64,000 nt of DNA, taken from contig CAWFVV010000006.1 in assembly GCA_963819385.1 (NCBI GenBank), positions 992,001-1,056,000 on the forward strand, written 5' to 3'. The notes beneath the pieces are model-generated. The model saw only the letters and a list, made by a program, of their open reading frames with translations, was not told the origin of the DNA and ran no database searches. Origin of the DNA: JAVDCA01 sp963819385 (GTDB lineage Bacteria; Pseudomonadota; Alphaproteobacteria; Rhizobiales; Xanthobacteraceae). Of this stretch, positions 44,193 through 53,744 are shown in pieces (positions within the stretch are counted from its first letter, which is position 1; each line of letters starts with the position of its first letter). The translations under genes and the position numbers were made by a program.

Positions 44193-45503
44193 ATGAGATC
44201 GGGATTGTGGCGCTACGCGATCGGGCCCTTGGGCACCGCGGGATTGGCGGCAAGTCTTTGGTTGCTGGATAGGCTGGGAGTTTCGGTTCCGGCCCCGGGC
44301 GGCATCGTGCTCCTGATGGTGATCTATGCGACCTGGGTCGGCGGGCTCGTCCCGGGCTTTCTCAGCGCCGGCGTCTTCCTCCTCGCCGCGCTTCCGGTCG
44401 CATTCGAGAAGACGCACTTCGTCACGTTCTCGTCCGACCCATTGGCGTTGACATGCATGATCGTGACGTTCGCGATCGGCGTACCTCTTTTCATGACCTG
44501 GCTGCGGGCCCGCGTCGACCGACGCCTCGATGAGGAACGCCGCACGCGCGAGCGCGTCGAGGCCGCAAGCCACGAGCTGCGCATCCTGCACGCGGCGCTC
44601 GATCACGTCGACGACGGCGTCATCCTGCTCGACGAGCAGCTGCGGGCGCGCTTCATCAACCGCGCCTCGCGCGAGCAGTGGCATATTCCCGAAACGCTAG
44701 CCGACCGTCTCCCCTTCTTCGGCGACGTGATGCGCAACGCCTGCACGGCGGGTGTCGTGTCGCTGCCCGCCGCCATGGTCGACGCCTATGTCGACCGGCG
44801 GATCGAGCAGTTGCGCGCCGGCGACGAGACGCCGCTCGACCTGCAGCTCGCCGACGGCACCACCATGCGCTGCCGCTGCAAGGCGCTGGCGGCCGGCGGC
44901 CGTTTCCTGAGCTACACGGACGTGACCGATCTCGTGCGCCACGCCGAGACGCTCGAGCGCTTCGCCACCATCGACGACATGACCGGCATCTGCAACCGGC
45001 GCCACTTCATGGCGCTCGCCCAGGACGCGTGGGAACGCTTCCGCGACGGCGAGGCCTTCGCGCTTCTCATCCTCGACCTCGACCTGTTCAAGTCGGTCAA
45101 CGACCGGTTCGGGCATGACGCGGGCGACGCCGTGATCCGCCACGTCGCGGATATATGTCGCAGCACGAAAGGCGACGCCGACATCCTCGCGCGCCTCGGC
45201 GGCGAGGAATTCGTCCTGCTGCTGCCGCAGACGCGTGCCGGCGAGGCCGCCGCCTTCGCCGAGGAGTTGCGGCGGCGCGTCGAAGCGGCGCCGCTGGCGA
45301 TCGAGAACACCATTCTGCGGATCACGACCAGCATCGGCGTCGCCGAAGCCGACCACGGCATGGCACGGCTCAGCGATCTCATGAAGCGTGCCGACAAGGT
45401 CCTCTACGAGGCCAAGCGCGCCGGCCGCAATCGCGTGCGGCTGGCGAGGCCGTCGATCGACGAAACAATTCGCCAGGTGGGATCGACGACCGCGGCCGCG
45501 TGA
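44193..45503 (+). CDS. Membrane-anchored diguanylate cyclase (first of two tandem copies)
   Basis: 436 residues from the ATG at 44193, with GGGAG 8 bases before it. Three or so hydrophobic segments (residues 10-110) form a DUF4118-like membrane part. A coiled linker, a PAS-like domain (ALDHVDDGVILLDEQLRARF) and a C-terminal GGDEF domain follow: DDMTGICNRRHFMALAQDAW, LILDLDLFKSVNDRFGHDAG, and LARLGGEEFVLLLPQTR with an active GGEEF loop. The inhibitory RxxD site has Gly in place of Arg (GDAD), so product inhibition may be lost. It makes cyclic di-GMP. Paralogue of the next gene. Confidence 0.93.
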   Translation: MRSGLWRYAIGPLGTAGLAASLWLLDRLGVSVPAPGGIVLLMVIYATWVGGLVPGFLSAGVFLLAALPVAFEKTHFVTFSSDPLALTCMIVTFAIGVPLFMTWLRARVDRRLDEERRTRERVEAASHELRILHAALDHVDDGVILLDEQLRARFINRASREQWHIPETLADRLPFFGDVMRNACTAGVVSLPAAMVDAYVDRRIEQLRAGDETPLDLQLADGTTMRCRCKALAAGGRFLSYTDVTDLVRHAETLERFATIDDMTGICNRRHFMALAQDAWERFRDGEAFALLILDLDLFKSVNDRFGHDAGDAVIRHVADICRSTKGDADILARLGGEEFVLLLPQTRAGEAAAFAEELRRRVEAAPLAIENTILRITTSIGVAEADHGMARLSDLMKRADKVLYEAKRAGRNRVRLARPSIDETIRQVGSTTAAA

Positions 45504-45620
45504 CCCGGCCGGGCGTTCGCCAAAATTTAACTTTTCGGCAATTTTTCACGCCGCCGTTCCAAACTCTTAAGCCTGGGCTCCCTAGCATCCCCGCCGCGTG
45601 TGACGCGTGGGAGCCTCGTC

Positions 45621-46901
45621 ATGGCATCGCATTGGCAACTCGTTTTCGGACCACTGGTGACGCTTGCGACGGTCGCGGCGATCGCCCTGATCGAGCGGTA
45701 TATCTTCCCGGTCGCGAACCCGGGCGCGATATTCTTCATCGCGGTCATGTGCTCGGCCTATATCGGCGGCATCCGCTCGGGCCTGATCGCCGCCGCGATC
45801 TCGCTCAGCTTCGCGGCGTTTCACTTCCTCGGACGCGGCCATATCTGGGACCCCGGTCACCACGATCTCGAGCGCGTCGTCATCCTGTGCGCGACGACCC
45901 CGCTGGTCGCGATCGTCGTCGGCCTGCTCAAGGTCCGCAGCAACGAGGCCATGCAGCGCGAGCGTCAGGCGCGGCTCTCCGTGGAGGCTTCCAATCGTCG
46001 TCTCGTCGCATTGCAGGCGGCGCTCGACGAGTCGCATGCCGGCGTGGTGATCCTCGACCAGGAGCTGCGCGCGCAGTTCATCAATCGCGCGTTCCGCCGC
46101 ATGTGGAATCTTCCCGACGAGATCGCCGACCGCCAGCCGCCGTTCGTGGCGCTCGTCTATCACGGCCGCAACACCCAAGCGTATGCGGTTCCCGACGGGC
46201 GGCTCGACGAATACGTCGCCGAACGCGTCCGGCGCGTGCGCGGCGGCGACCTCGATCCGCTCGACATCCGGATGAGCGACGGCGAGGTCGTCCGCCTCGA
46301 ATGCAGCGTGCTGCCGGCCGGCGGCCGCATGCTGACCTATACGCCGGTCACCGATCTGGTCCAGCGCGCCTCGACCGACGCGCTGAGCGGCCTGTTCAAT
46401 CGCCGCCACTTTCACGAGCTCGCCGATGCCGAGTGGAGCCGCTTCGACCGCTACGAGCGTCCGCTGTCGCTGATGATGCTCGACATCGACCTGTTCAAGT
46501 CGATCAACGATCGCTACGGGCACGACGTCGGCGATCAGGCGATCATCCACGTCGCGACCCTCTGCCGCGACCGAAAGCGCGTGTCCGACGTCGTCGCTCG
46601 CGTGGGCGGCGAGGAGTTCGCCATGCTGCTGCCGGAGACGGCGCTCGACAGCGCGGCCCTCGTGGCCGACCGCCTGCGCCAGGCGATCGCCGACACGCCG
46701 TTCATGGTCGCGGGCGCGCCGATCCACCTGACGGTCAGCATCGGCGTCGCCGAGGCGGGCGCCGGGATGGACGGCATCGCGGCGCTGATGAAGGAGGCCG
46801 ACGCGGCGCTCTACCGGGCCAAGCACGGTGGCCGCAATCGCGTGGTGCCGCCGTCGCGCGATGCCGCACGGCCGTCCGGCCCCCTCGCGCTCGCGTCCTG
46901 A
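45621..46901 (+). CDS. Membrane-anchored diguanylate cyclase (second tandem copy)
   Basis: 426 residues; GGGAG lies 7 bases before the ATG at 45621. Same plan as the gene before it: membrane segments (LVTLATVAAIALIERYIF, IFFIAVMCSAYIGGIRSG), a coiled linker, a PAS-like domain (ALDESHAGVVILDQELRAQF) and a GGDEF domain with STDALSGLFNRRHFHELADA, LMMLDIDLFKSINDRYGHDV and ARVGGEEFAMLLPETAL. Here the inhibitory site RVSD is intact. The two genes probably arose by duplication and may answer different signals with different feedback. Confidence 0.93.
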   Translation: MASHWQLVFGPLVTLATVAAIALIERYIFPVANPGAIFFIAVMCSAYIGGIRSGLIAAAISLSFAAFHFLGRGHIWDPGHHDLERVVILCATTPLVAIVVGLLKVRSNEAMQRERQARLSVEASNRRLVALQAALDESHAGVVILDQELRAQFINRAFRRMWNLPDEIADRQPPFVALVYHGRNTQAYAVPDGRLDEYVAERVRRVRGGDLDPLDIRMSDGEVVRLECSVLPAGGRMLTYTPVTDLVQRASTDALSGLFNRRHFHELADAEWSRFDRYERPLSLMMLDIDLFKSINDRYGHDVGDQAIIHVATLCRDRKRVSDVVARVGGEEFAMLLPETALDSAALVADRLRQAIADTPFMVAGAPIHLTVSIGVAEAGAGMDGIAALMKEADAALYRAKHGGRNRVVPPSRDAARPSGPLALAS

Positions 46902-46936
46902 CGTCCCGCCCCCCTCGCACCTCCCGCCGGGCTGCT

Positions 46937-47039
46937 AAAGCATATTCCGCTCCTGCGGAATCGGAACATGCTTTGGCTTCTTTACTTTGCGCATATCCTT
47001 GTCGGCGAACCGGTAGCCACTTCGCCGGGATATGCGCTA
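46937..47039. repeat. Two palindromic repeats: AAAGCAT/ATGCTTT and GCGCATATCC/GGATATGCGC
   Basis: 46937-46974 pairs AAAGCATATTCCG with CGGAACATGCTTT. 46989-47038 pairs GCGCATATCC...GGCGAA with TTCGCC...GGATATGCGC. The second belongs to the same family as 63731-63799. They lie just before tlyA. Confidence 0.8.
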
Positions 47040-47049
47040 AACCCGGCGC

Positions 47050-47781
47050 ATGAGCGCCCGTGAACGCGCCGACCGGCTCCTCGTCACGCGCGGCCTGTTC
47101 GACAGCCGCGCCAAGGCGCAGGCCGCGATTGCGGCCGGCCTTGTCACCGCCGACGATCGTCCGGTACGCAAGCCGTCCGATGAGATTGCGCGCAACGCGC
47201 GCCTCGCTGCCGCCCCGGCATTTCCCTGGGTGTCGCGCGGCGGCGTCAAGCTCGCGCACGCGCTCGATGCGCTCGCGGTCGATGTCGCGGGCAAGACCTG
47301 CCTCGACGTCGGCGCCTCGACCGGCGGGTTCACCGAGGTGCTGCTCGCGCGCGGCGCCGCACGGGTCTTCGCCGTCGATGTCGGCCGTGACCAGCTCCAC
47401 CCGCGGCTACGCGCGCGCGCGAGAATCGTGTCGATCGAGGAGACCGACATCCGCGCGCTCGATCCGGCGCGGGTCGCGCCACCGCCCGAGATCATTGTCG
47501 CCGATGTCAGCTTCATCTCGCTCAAGCTGGTGCTTCCCGCGGCACTTGCGCTCGCGGTACCGCGCGCCACGCTCGTGGCACTGATCAAACCGCAATTCGA
47601 GGCACCGCGCCGCCGCCGCAAGAAAGGCGTGGTGCGCGACGCCGAGACACACGAGGCCGTGTGCGCCGAGATCGCCGACTTCGTCGCCTCGCTCGGCTGG
47701 CGCGTCATCGCGACGCTGCCGTCGCCGATCGAGGGCGGCGAGGGAAACCGCGAATTCTTCATCGGAGCGCAGCGTGGTTGA
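47050..47781 (+). CDS. tlyA: TlyA-family rRNA methyltransferase
   Basis: 243 residues: an N-terminal S4 RNA-binding domain (RADRLLVTRGLFDSRAKAQA, AAGLVTADDRPVRKPSDEI) and an FtsJ-like methyltransferase with VSRGGVKLAHALDA, CLDVGASTGGFTEVLLARGA (SAM loop), FAVDVGRDQLHPRL, and IIVADVSFISLKLVLPAAL. TlyA methylates 2'-O of cytidines in ribosomal RNA and sets capreomycin sensitivity in other bacteria. Its end overlaps the start of the next gene by 8 bases. Confidence 0.95.
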   Translation: MSARERADRLLVTRGLFDSRAKAQAAIAAGLVTADDRPVRKPSDEIARNARLAAAPAFPWVSRGGVKLAHALDALAVDVAGKTCLDVGASTGGFTEVLLARGAARVFAVDVGRDQLHPRLRARARIVSIEETDIRALDPARVAPPPEIIVADVSFISLKLVLPAALALAVPRATLVALIKPQFEAPRRRRKKGVVRDAETHEAVCAEIADFVASLGWRVIATLPSPIEGGEGNREFFIGAQRG

Positions 47782-49009
47782 GCGGCTGGTGATCTCCGAG
47801 ATGGGCCACCGCGGCGACGGCGTCGCGGAGAGCGCCGACGGGCCGATCTACGTGCCCTACACGCTGCCGGCCGAGACCGTCGAGGTCGAGCCTGTGGCGA
47901 GCCATCCGGATCGCCGCCAACTTGTGCGGGTCGATACGCCGAGCCCGGCGCGGATCGCGCCGATCTGTCCGCATTTCGGCACCTGCGGCGGCTGCGCGCT
48001 GCAGCACTGGGAGACCTCGGATTACCGCGAGTGGAAGCGCCACCTCGTCGGCGCCGCGCTGTTGCAGGCCGGCATCGACGTCGGGGTCGGCGATCTCGTC
48101 GACGCCCACGGCGATGGGCGACGGCGCGCCGTCTTCCATGCGCGGCAGGGCCAGAAGGACATCCTGCAGGTCGGCTTCACGCAAGCCGGCACCCATCACA
48201 TCGTCGCGATCGATCGCTGCCCGATCTTCGCGCCCGGCCTCGCGGATGCGGTTCCGGTCGCCTGGGCCGTCGCGGAGACGATCGGCGCCAAGGCGAAACC
48301 GCTCGACATCCACGTGACTGCCACCGATGACGGCCTCGACGTCGACGTCCGCGGGTCAGGCCCGTTGCGCGCCGAGATGATGAACACTCTCGCGCGCGAC
48401 GCCGAGCGTCACGGCATTGCGCGGCTCACGCGCCACGGCGAGCTCGTCGTGCGCCGCGCCATCCCGTCCGTCCGCATGGGTCGTGCCACGGTCGTGTTGC
48501 CGCCCGGCGCCTTCCTGCAGGCGACCGCCGCCGGCGAAGCGGCGCTCGCCGCCATCGTGTGCACCAGCGCCCTCAAGGCGAAGACCGTCGCCGATCTGTT
48601 CTGCGGCGTCGGCCCCTTCGCGCTGCGGCTCGCGGAACGCGCCAAGGTGATCGCGGCCGACAATGACGAAGCCGCGATTGCGGCCTTGCGCGCGGCGGCG
48701 AAGACGTCCGGGCTCAAGCCGATCGCGGCGGAGCCGCGCGATCTCTTCCGCCGGCCGTTCCTCGCCCACGAGCTCACCAAGATCGATATCGTCGTGTTCG
48801 ATCCGCCGCGCCAGGGCGCCGAGGCGCAGGCGCGCGCGCTTGCGGCAAGCGCCGTGCCGCAGGTTGTCGCCGTCTCGTGCAATCCGGCGACCTTTGCGCG
48901 CGACGCGAAGATCCTGCTCGACGGCGGTTACCGGCTCACGGCGGTCACGCCAATCGATCAGTTCCGCTACAGCGCCCATGTCGAGATCGTGGCGCAGTTC
49001 GTGCGCTGA
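47774..49009 (+). CDS. Class I SAM-dependent RNA methyltransferase (RlmD/RumA-like, Fe-S type)
   Basis: 411 residues from a GTG that overlaps tlyA. The N-terminus is TRAM-like (MGHRGDGVAESADGPIYVPY). CPHFGTCGGCALQHWE with C-x5-C-x2-C and a later Cys (DRCPIF) should bind a 4Fe-4S cluster. The methyltransferase part has VADLFCGVGPFALRLAERAK, FDPPRQGAEAQARALAAS and VAVSCNPATFARDAKILLDG with the catalytic Cys. RumA-type enzymes form 5-methyluridine in rRNA or tRNA. Translational coupling with tlyA suggests a shared role in RNA modification. Confidence 0.92.
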   Translation: MVERLVISEMGHRGDGVAESADGPIYVPYTLPAETVEVEPVASHPDRRQLVRVDTPSPARIAPICPHFGTCGGCALQHWETSDYREWKRHLVGAALLQAGIDVGVGDLVDAHGDGRRRAVFHARQGQKDILQVGFTQAGTHHIVAIDRCPIFAPGLADAVPVAWAVAETIGAKAKPLDIHVTATDDGLDVDVRGSGPLRAEMMNTLARDAERHGIARLTRHGELVVRRAIPSVRMGRATVVLPPGAFLQATAAGEAALAAIVCTSALKAKTVADLFCGVGPFALRLAERAKVIAADNDEAAIAALRAAAKTSGLKPIAAEPRDLFRRPFLAHELTKIDIVVFDPPRQGAEAQARALAASAVPQVVAVSCNPATFARDAKILLDGGYRLTAVTPIDQFRYSAHVEIVAQFVR

Positions 49010-49095
49010 GGGCGAACGCGCGCGTGGACAACCCGCTGGCGTTGGGTCGATGATCGGCCCAATCTGAGCCGGCACGATTCCGAGATGGTTCGAGC

Positions 49096-51408
49096 ATGAC
49101 CACGACCTTCGTCCAGCAGCATTCGCATTGGGGCGCCTTTCGCGCCGAGGTGGAGGATGGCCGCGTCGTCGGGGTGCATCCATTCGAGCGCGACCCCGAC
49201 CCATCGCCGCTGCTCGACGCCATTCCGGCCGCCGTGCACTCGCGCACGCGCATCGACGTGCCGATGGTACGCGCCGGATGGCTCGCGCACGGTCCGGGCC
49301 GCGGCGAGGGCCGCGGGCGCGAGCCGTTCGTGCCGGTCTCCTGGGAGCGCGCCCTCGATCTCGTCGCCGGCGAGCTTGCGCGCGTGCGCCACGCGCATGG
49401 GCATGCGGCGATCATGGGCGGATCGCAGGGCTGGGGGTCGGCCGGCATCTTTCACGATGCGCGCGCCCAGGTGCGCCGCTTCCTCTCGGCCTTCGGCGGC
49501 TTCGTCGACCAGACCTCGAACTACAGCTTCGGCGCGGCGCTCACGTTCCTGCCGCACGTGCTGGGCAGCGCCCAGGCCGTCACCGGGCCGCTCACCTCAT
49601 GGTCGTCGATCGCGCGCCACGGCCGGCTGATGGTGCTGTTCGGCGGCGCCAATACCAAGAACCTGCAGGTCACCAAGGGCGGCTGCGGCATGCACATGAT
49701 GCGCGGCGCGCTCGCCGACCTCGCGCGCGCCGGCGTCGAGGTCGTCAACGTGAGCCCGATCCGCGACGACGGCCCCGCGAGCGTCGCGCCCGAATGGATC
49801 GCGATCCGCCCCAACACCGACACCGCGATGCTGCTCGCGCTCGTGCATACGCTGCTCGCCGAGGGCCTGCACGACGCCGAATTCCTCGCGCGCTACTGCG
49901 TCGGCTTCGAGCGCGTGCGCGCCTACGTTCTGGGCGAGACCGACGCACAGCCGAAGGACGCCGCCTGGGCGGCGGCCATCACCGGTGTCCCGGCCGACAC
50001 GATCCGGTCGCTCGCCCGCCGCATGGCGGCGATGCGCACCATGGTGACGGCCTCGTGGTCGCTGCAGCGCGCCGACCACGGCGAGCAGCCCTACTGGGCG
50101 CTCATCCTGCTCGCCGCCTGCCTCGGCCAGGTCGGATTGCCGGGCGGCGGGTTCGGCTTCGGCTACGGCTCGACTGGCGGCATCGCGGATCCGCCGCTGG
50201 CCTTCAAAGCGCCGACGATGGACGGGCTCGCGAACCCGCTCGCCAAGGCGATCCCGGCCGCGCGCATCGTCGACTGCCTGCTGCATCCGGGCGAGCGTTA
50301 CGATTTCAACGGACGCAGCAGCGCGTATCCGGACATCCGCTTCGTCTATTGGGCGGGCGGCAATCCGTTCCATCACCACCAGGACATCAACCGCCTGCGC
50401 GCCGCCTGGCGCCGTCCCGAGACCATCGTGGTGCACGAGCCGTGGTGGACCGCCACCGCGCGCCACGCCGACATCGTGCTGCCCGCAACGACATCGCTCG
50501 AGCGCAACGACCTCGGTTGCGCGGCGCGCGACGCCTTCGTGATCGCGATGCAGCAGGCGATCGCGCCGGTCGGCACGGCGCGCAACGACTTTGCGATCTT
50601 CGCCGATCTCGCACGCCGGCTCGGCTGCGAGGCGGCGTATACCGAAGGCCGCGACGAGATGGGCTGGCTGCGGCATCTCTACGAGCGCTGGCGCGAGGGC
50701 GTGCGCACCAATCGGGCCGCCATCCCGGATTTCGACACGTTCTGGCGCGACGGCGCGCTCGAAATCCCCCAGCGCGGCGAGGAGTTCGTGCTGTTCGCCG
50801 ACTTCCGCGCCGATCCGGACAAGCATCGCCTCGCGACGCCGTCCGGCCGCATCGAGCTCTATTCGGAGCGGATCGCGGGCTTCGGCTACGACGATTGTCC
50901 GCCGCATCCGACCTGGCTCGCGCCGGCCGAATGGCTCGGCGGCGCCGCGAGCGCGCACTATCCGCTGCACCTGATCTCGAGCCAGCCGCGCTACCGGCTG
51001 CACAGCCAGATGGATCCGGGGCCGGTCAGCGCCACCGGCAAGGTCGCGGGCCGTGAGGCGCTCGCGATCAATCCGGAAGATGCGCGGCGGCGCGGCATCG
51101 CCGACGGCGACCTGGTGCGCGTCTTCAACGCGCGCGGCGCCTGCCTCGCCGGCGCCGAGATCACGGACGCCGTCCGGTCGGGCGTGCTCCGCCTCTCCTG
51201 CGGCGCCTGGTACGATCCGGCGACCTCGGACGACGGCGCGCTGTGCGCGCACGGCAACGCCAACATGCTCACGCGCGACCAAGGCACATCACGGCTCGGC
51301 CAGGGCCCGACCTGCGCGACCACATTGGTCGAGGTCGAGCGATGGAGCGGGGCCGTGCCGCCCGTGCGCGCGTTCGACCCACCGGCGCGGCAGGCCGCAA
51401 CCGCATAG
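49096..51408 (+). CDS. Molybdopterin-dependent oxidoreductase, BisC/TorZ-like
   Basis: 770 residues of the DMSO reductase family without an N-terminal Fe-S site or Tat signal, like cytoplasmic biotin sulfoxide reductase. HSHWGAFRAEVEDGRVVGVH opens the protein, IMGGSQGWGSAGIFHDARAQ places the serine ligand of molybdenum, and VLFGGANTKNLQVTKGGCGM, VYWAGGNPFHHHQDINRLRA, HEPWWTATARHADIVLPATT and the C-terminal HGNANMLTRDQGTSRLGQGP are family landmarks. It likely reduces S- or N-oxides such as methionine or biotin sulfoxide. Confidence 0.93.
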   Translation: MTTTFVQQHSHWGAFRAEVEDGRVVGVHPFERDPDPSPLLDAIPAAVHSRTRIDVPMVRAGWLAHGPGRGEGRGREPFVPVSWERALDLVAGELARVRHAHGHAAIMGGSQGWGSAGIFHDARAQVRRFLSAFGGFVDQTSNYSFGAALTFLPHVLGSAQAVTGPLTSWSSIARHGRLMVLFGGANTKNLQVTKGGCGMHMMRGALADLARAGVEVVNVSPIRDDGPASVAPEWIAIRPNTDTAMLLALVHTLLAEGLHDAEFLARYCVGFERVRAYVLGETDAQPKDAAWAAAITGVPADTIRSLARRMAAMRTMVTASWSLQRADHGEQPYWALILLAACLGQVGLPGGGFGFGYGSTGGIADPPLAFKAPTMDGLANPLAKAIPAARIVDCLLHPGERYDFNGRSSAYPDIRFVYWAGGNPFHHHQDINRLRAAWRRPETIVVHEPWWTATARHADIVLPATTSLERNDLGCAARDAFVIAMQQAIAPVGTARNDFAIFADLARRLGCEAAYTEGRDEMGWLRHLYERWREGVRTNRAAIPDFDTFWRDGALEIPQRGEEFVLFADFRADPDKHRLATPSGRIELYSERIAGFGYDDCPPHPTWLAPAEWLGGAASAHYPLHLISSQPRYRLHSQMDPGPVSATGKVAGREALAINPEDARRRGIADGDLVRVFNARGACLAGAEITDAVRSGVLRLSCGAWYDPATSDDGALCAHGNANMLTRDQGTSRLGQGPTCATTLVEVERWSGAVPPVRAFDPPARQAATA

Positions 51409-51435
51409 GACGCCCTCACATCGCACCAAGCAACG

Positions 51436-51585
51436 CCTCATCCTGAGGAGCATGTCGTCGCGCTTGCGACGACATGCGTCTCGAAGGATGGCTGCTTGCG
51501 CCGCGAGGAGCCGCACCACATCGGCCACCCTCGTCCTTCGAGACGGCCATCCTCGCAAGGCGAGGATGGCCTCCTCAGGATGAGG
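51436..51585. repeat. Pair of palindromic repeats (CATCCTGAGG family), inverted to each other
   Basis: 51436-51490 opens CCTCATCCTGAGGAG and ends TCTCGAAGGATG around a GTCGTCGCGC hairpin. 51529-51585 is the same family in opposite orientation (CCTTCGAGAC...CTCCTCAGGATGAGG). Related to 6131-6183. Confidence 0.8.
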
Positions 51586-51609
51586 GTGGATCGAGTTAAA
51601 GAATGCCCA

Positions 51610-51656
51610 AAACGCAACGGGCGCCGACGCGGTCTCGCGTCGGCGCCCGTTGTTTT
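51610..51656. terminator. Bidirectional terminator between the BisC-like gene and ctpA
   Basis: A 16-bp perfect stem (51616-51631 with 51636-51651) with a four-base loop, a GTTTT run on the plus strand and GCGTTTTG on the minus strand. It lies between convergent genes. Confidence 0.85.
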
Positions 51657-51669
51657 CAGACGCTCGTCG

Positions 51670-53082
51670 TCAGTTGTGATTCATCTCGACGGGCGGGGCG
51701 GGATTCGCCGGGCTGGTCGGATTGGCCGGCGTTTCGCCCTTGTCCGCGGGAGCGGCCTTGTCGGTAGGCGTCGCCGCCGTCTTGATGCCACGCAGAAGGT
51801 CGAGCGCCGTGTGCAGCGCCTTGTCGTTCTTCGGATCGGGCGGGATATAGGCCTGCGAGCCGGTCTGCTCGGTGCCGGTGGCCTTGAGATGGCCGCGCAG
51901 CTTCGCCTCGCTCGTCATGTCGCCGCGCCCCTGCACGTCGGCGGGCACGTCCTGCAACACCTCGATGTCGGGCGAAACGCCCAGCGCCTGGATCGAGCGG
52001 CCGGACGGCGTGTAGTAGCGCGCCGTGGTGAGCCGCAGCGCACCGTTGCCGCTGCCGAGCGGGATGATCGTCTGCACCGAGCCCTTGCCGAACGAGCGCG
52101 TGCCGACGATCGTCGCACGCTTCTGGTCCTGCAGCGCGCCGGCGACGATCTCGGAGGCCGAGGCGGAGCCGCCGTTGATCAGCACGATCAGCGGCTTGCC
52201 CTTGATGAGGTCGCCCGGATTGGGCTTGGCGTCGAAGCGCTGCGCGTCCTCGGCGTCGCGGCCGCGCAGCGAGACGATCTCGCCGCGATTGAGGAACGCG
52301 TTCGACACCGCGACCGCCTGGTCGAGCAGGCCGCCCGGGTTGTTGCGCAGGTCGAGGACGTAGCCCTTGAGCTTGTCCGGATCGCTGCCCTGCAGATTGG
52401 TGATCGCCTTGCGCAGCTCGTCGGCGACCTGCGCGTTGAACTGGCTGATGCGGATATAGCCGATGTCGTCGCCTTCCTTGTGCGACGTGACCGAGCGCAC
52501 ATGGATGGTCTCGCGCGTCAGCGTGACGTCGAGCGGCTTGTCGAGACCCTTGCGCATGATCTTGAGGTGGACCTGGGTGTTCACCGGCCCGCGCATCTTC
52601 TCGACCGCCTGCTGCAGCGTGAGGCCCTTCACGGGCGTGCCGTCGAGCTCGACGATCACGTCGTTCGCCAGCACCCCGGCCCGCGACGCCGGCGTGTCAT
52701 CGATCGGCGAGACGATCTTGACGAGGCCGTCCTGCATGGTGACCTCCATGCCGAGGCCGCCGAACTCGCCGCTGGTCTCGACCTGCATGTCGCCGAAGCT
52801 CTTGGCGTTCATGAAGCTCGAATGCGGGTCGAGCCCGTCGAGCATGCCGGAGACCGCGCCCTCGATGAGCTTTTGCGTGTCCGGCTTGTCGACGTAGTGC
52901 GCGCGCACCTGATCGAAGATCAGCCCGAACAGCGCAAGCTGGCGGTAGGTATCGCCGGCTGGCGCCGCGGCCGGCGGGCTATCGGCCGCCCGCGCTTGCA
53001 TATGGAAGCGCCCGGGCCCGACCAGGAGCACGGTCGCCACGCCGCACAGCGCGCCGAGGATTACCAGGGAAGTCTTTCGCAT
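51670..53082 (-). CDS. ctpA: Carboxy-terminal processing protease (S41)
   Basis: 470 residues from ATG at 53082 (GGAG 8 bases upstream; a longer frame to 53211 lacks family similarity). A signal or anchor helix (MRKTSLVILGALCGVATVLL) is followed by LDGLDPHSSFMNAKSFGDM, a PDZ domain (GGLGMEVTMQDGLVKIVSPI, GVLANDVIVELDGTPVKGLT), YVLDLRNNPGGLLDQAVAVS, and the catalytic Ser in INGGSASASEIVAGALQDQ with Lys in RSFGKGSVQTIIPLG. The tail is Pro/Ala-rich. CtpA trims periplasmic proteins and controls cell-wall hydrolases. Confidence 0.96.
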   Translation of the reverse strand: MRKTSLVILGALCGVATVLLVGPGRFHMQARAADSPPAAAPAGDTYRQLALFGLIFDQVRAHYVDKPDTQKLIEGAVSGMLDGLDPHSSFMNAKSFGDMQVETSGEFGGLGMEVTMQDGLVKIVSPIDDTPASRAGVLANDVIVELDGTPVKGLTLQQAVEKMRGPVNTQVHLKIMRKGLDKPLDVTLTRETIHVRSVTSHKEGDDIGYIRISQFNAQVADELRKAITNLQGSDPDKLKGYVLDLRNNPGGLLDQAVAVSNAFLNRGEIVSLRGRDAEDAQRFDAKPNPGDLIKGKPLIVLINGGSASASEIVAGALQDQKRATIVGTRSFGKGSVQTIIPLGSGNGALRLTTARYYTPSGRSIQALGVSPDIEVLQDVPADVQGRGDMTSEAKLRGHLKATGTEQTGSQAYIPPDPKNDKALHTALDLLRGIKTAATPTDKAAPADKGETPANPTSPANPAPPVEMNHN

Positions 53083-53744
53083 CGCTTGCTCCACCGGCCG
53101 GGCAGCCGCCCGTCGCCGTAACCGTGAAAAAGTTGACCGCGCCGCGCCCTCCGAGCGGTCTGATACCGCAAGGTGACGCGCGTTCTCAATCGCCCAGCCG
53201 ATGGGTAGCACGAGAACTGTGTCTTTTTCCGAGCAATCTTCGACCGGCGGCCCGTAACAATCGCGTGCGCGCCTGCCAGGGTGGACGCCCCGCGACCGGC
53301 AGCTTCACAACGTTCTTTACTGGAACTTTTCTGGTCGATGAACAGTCATCACGCGAATATCTCGCAACTCGCAAGGACGTCATGACAATCTCAGCCATGA
53401 ACGACAATATAGGAAAGATATTATATTATAGTCTACCAAATTATACTTTCAATACTCCCAGAACGACGACTTGATCTTCCAATATTTAAAATATTCGCCC
53501 CGATGGCGGGAGAGTTTGATCCGTCCGCAACCTCGCGACCGGGATGCCGGCCGAAGCCCGCGCACAGCCGGCCGGGAGAGTGGCTGCACAGATCATCATC
53601 ACCCATTGGGCCGCCGCCCATAGGGGGCCGCGGACATCGTCCACATCGGCCACGCCGTCGATTCGAAATGATCTCGGAGCGCGTGTATGAGTTCCGGCGC
53701 GGACGTCGCATGACGACTCGGCGCCCGCGCTTCGAGGTCAGGAC
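53083..53744. other. Gene-free region with an AT-rich stretch
   Basis: About 660 bases between divergent ctpA and folD. 53405-53500 is markedly AT-rich and holds AATATTT-AAA-type dyad symmetry near 53480-53494, a likely promoter region. No gene is supported; an in-frame extension upstream of folD is not conserved in character. Confidence 0.5.

Noticed and set aside
45155..47053. A 632-codon frame overlapping both diguanylate cyclases
   Set aside because: Out-of-frame with both GGDEF proteins, Arg-rich composition, no conserved motif.
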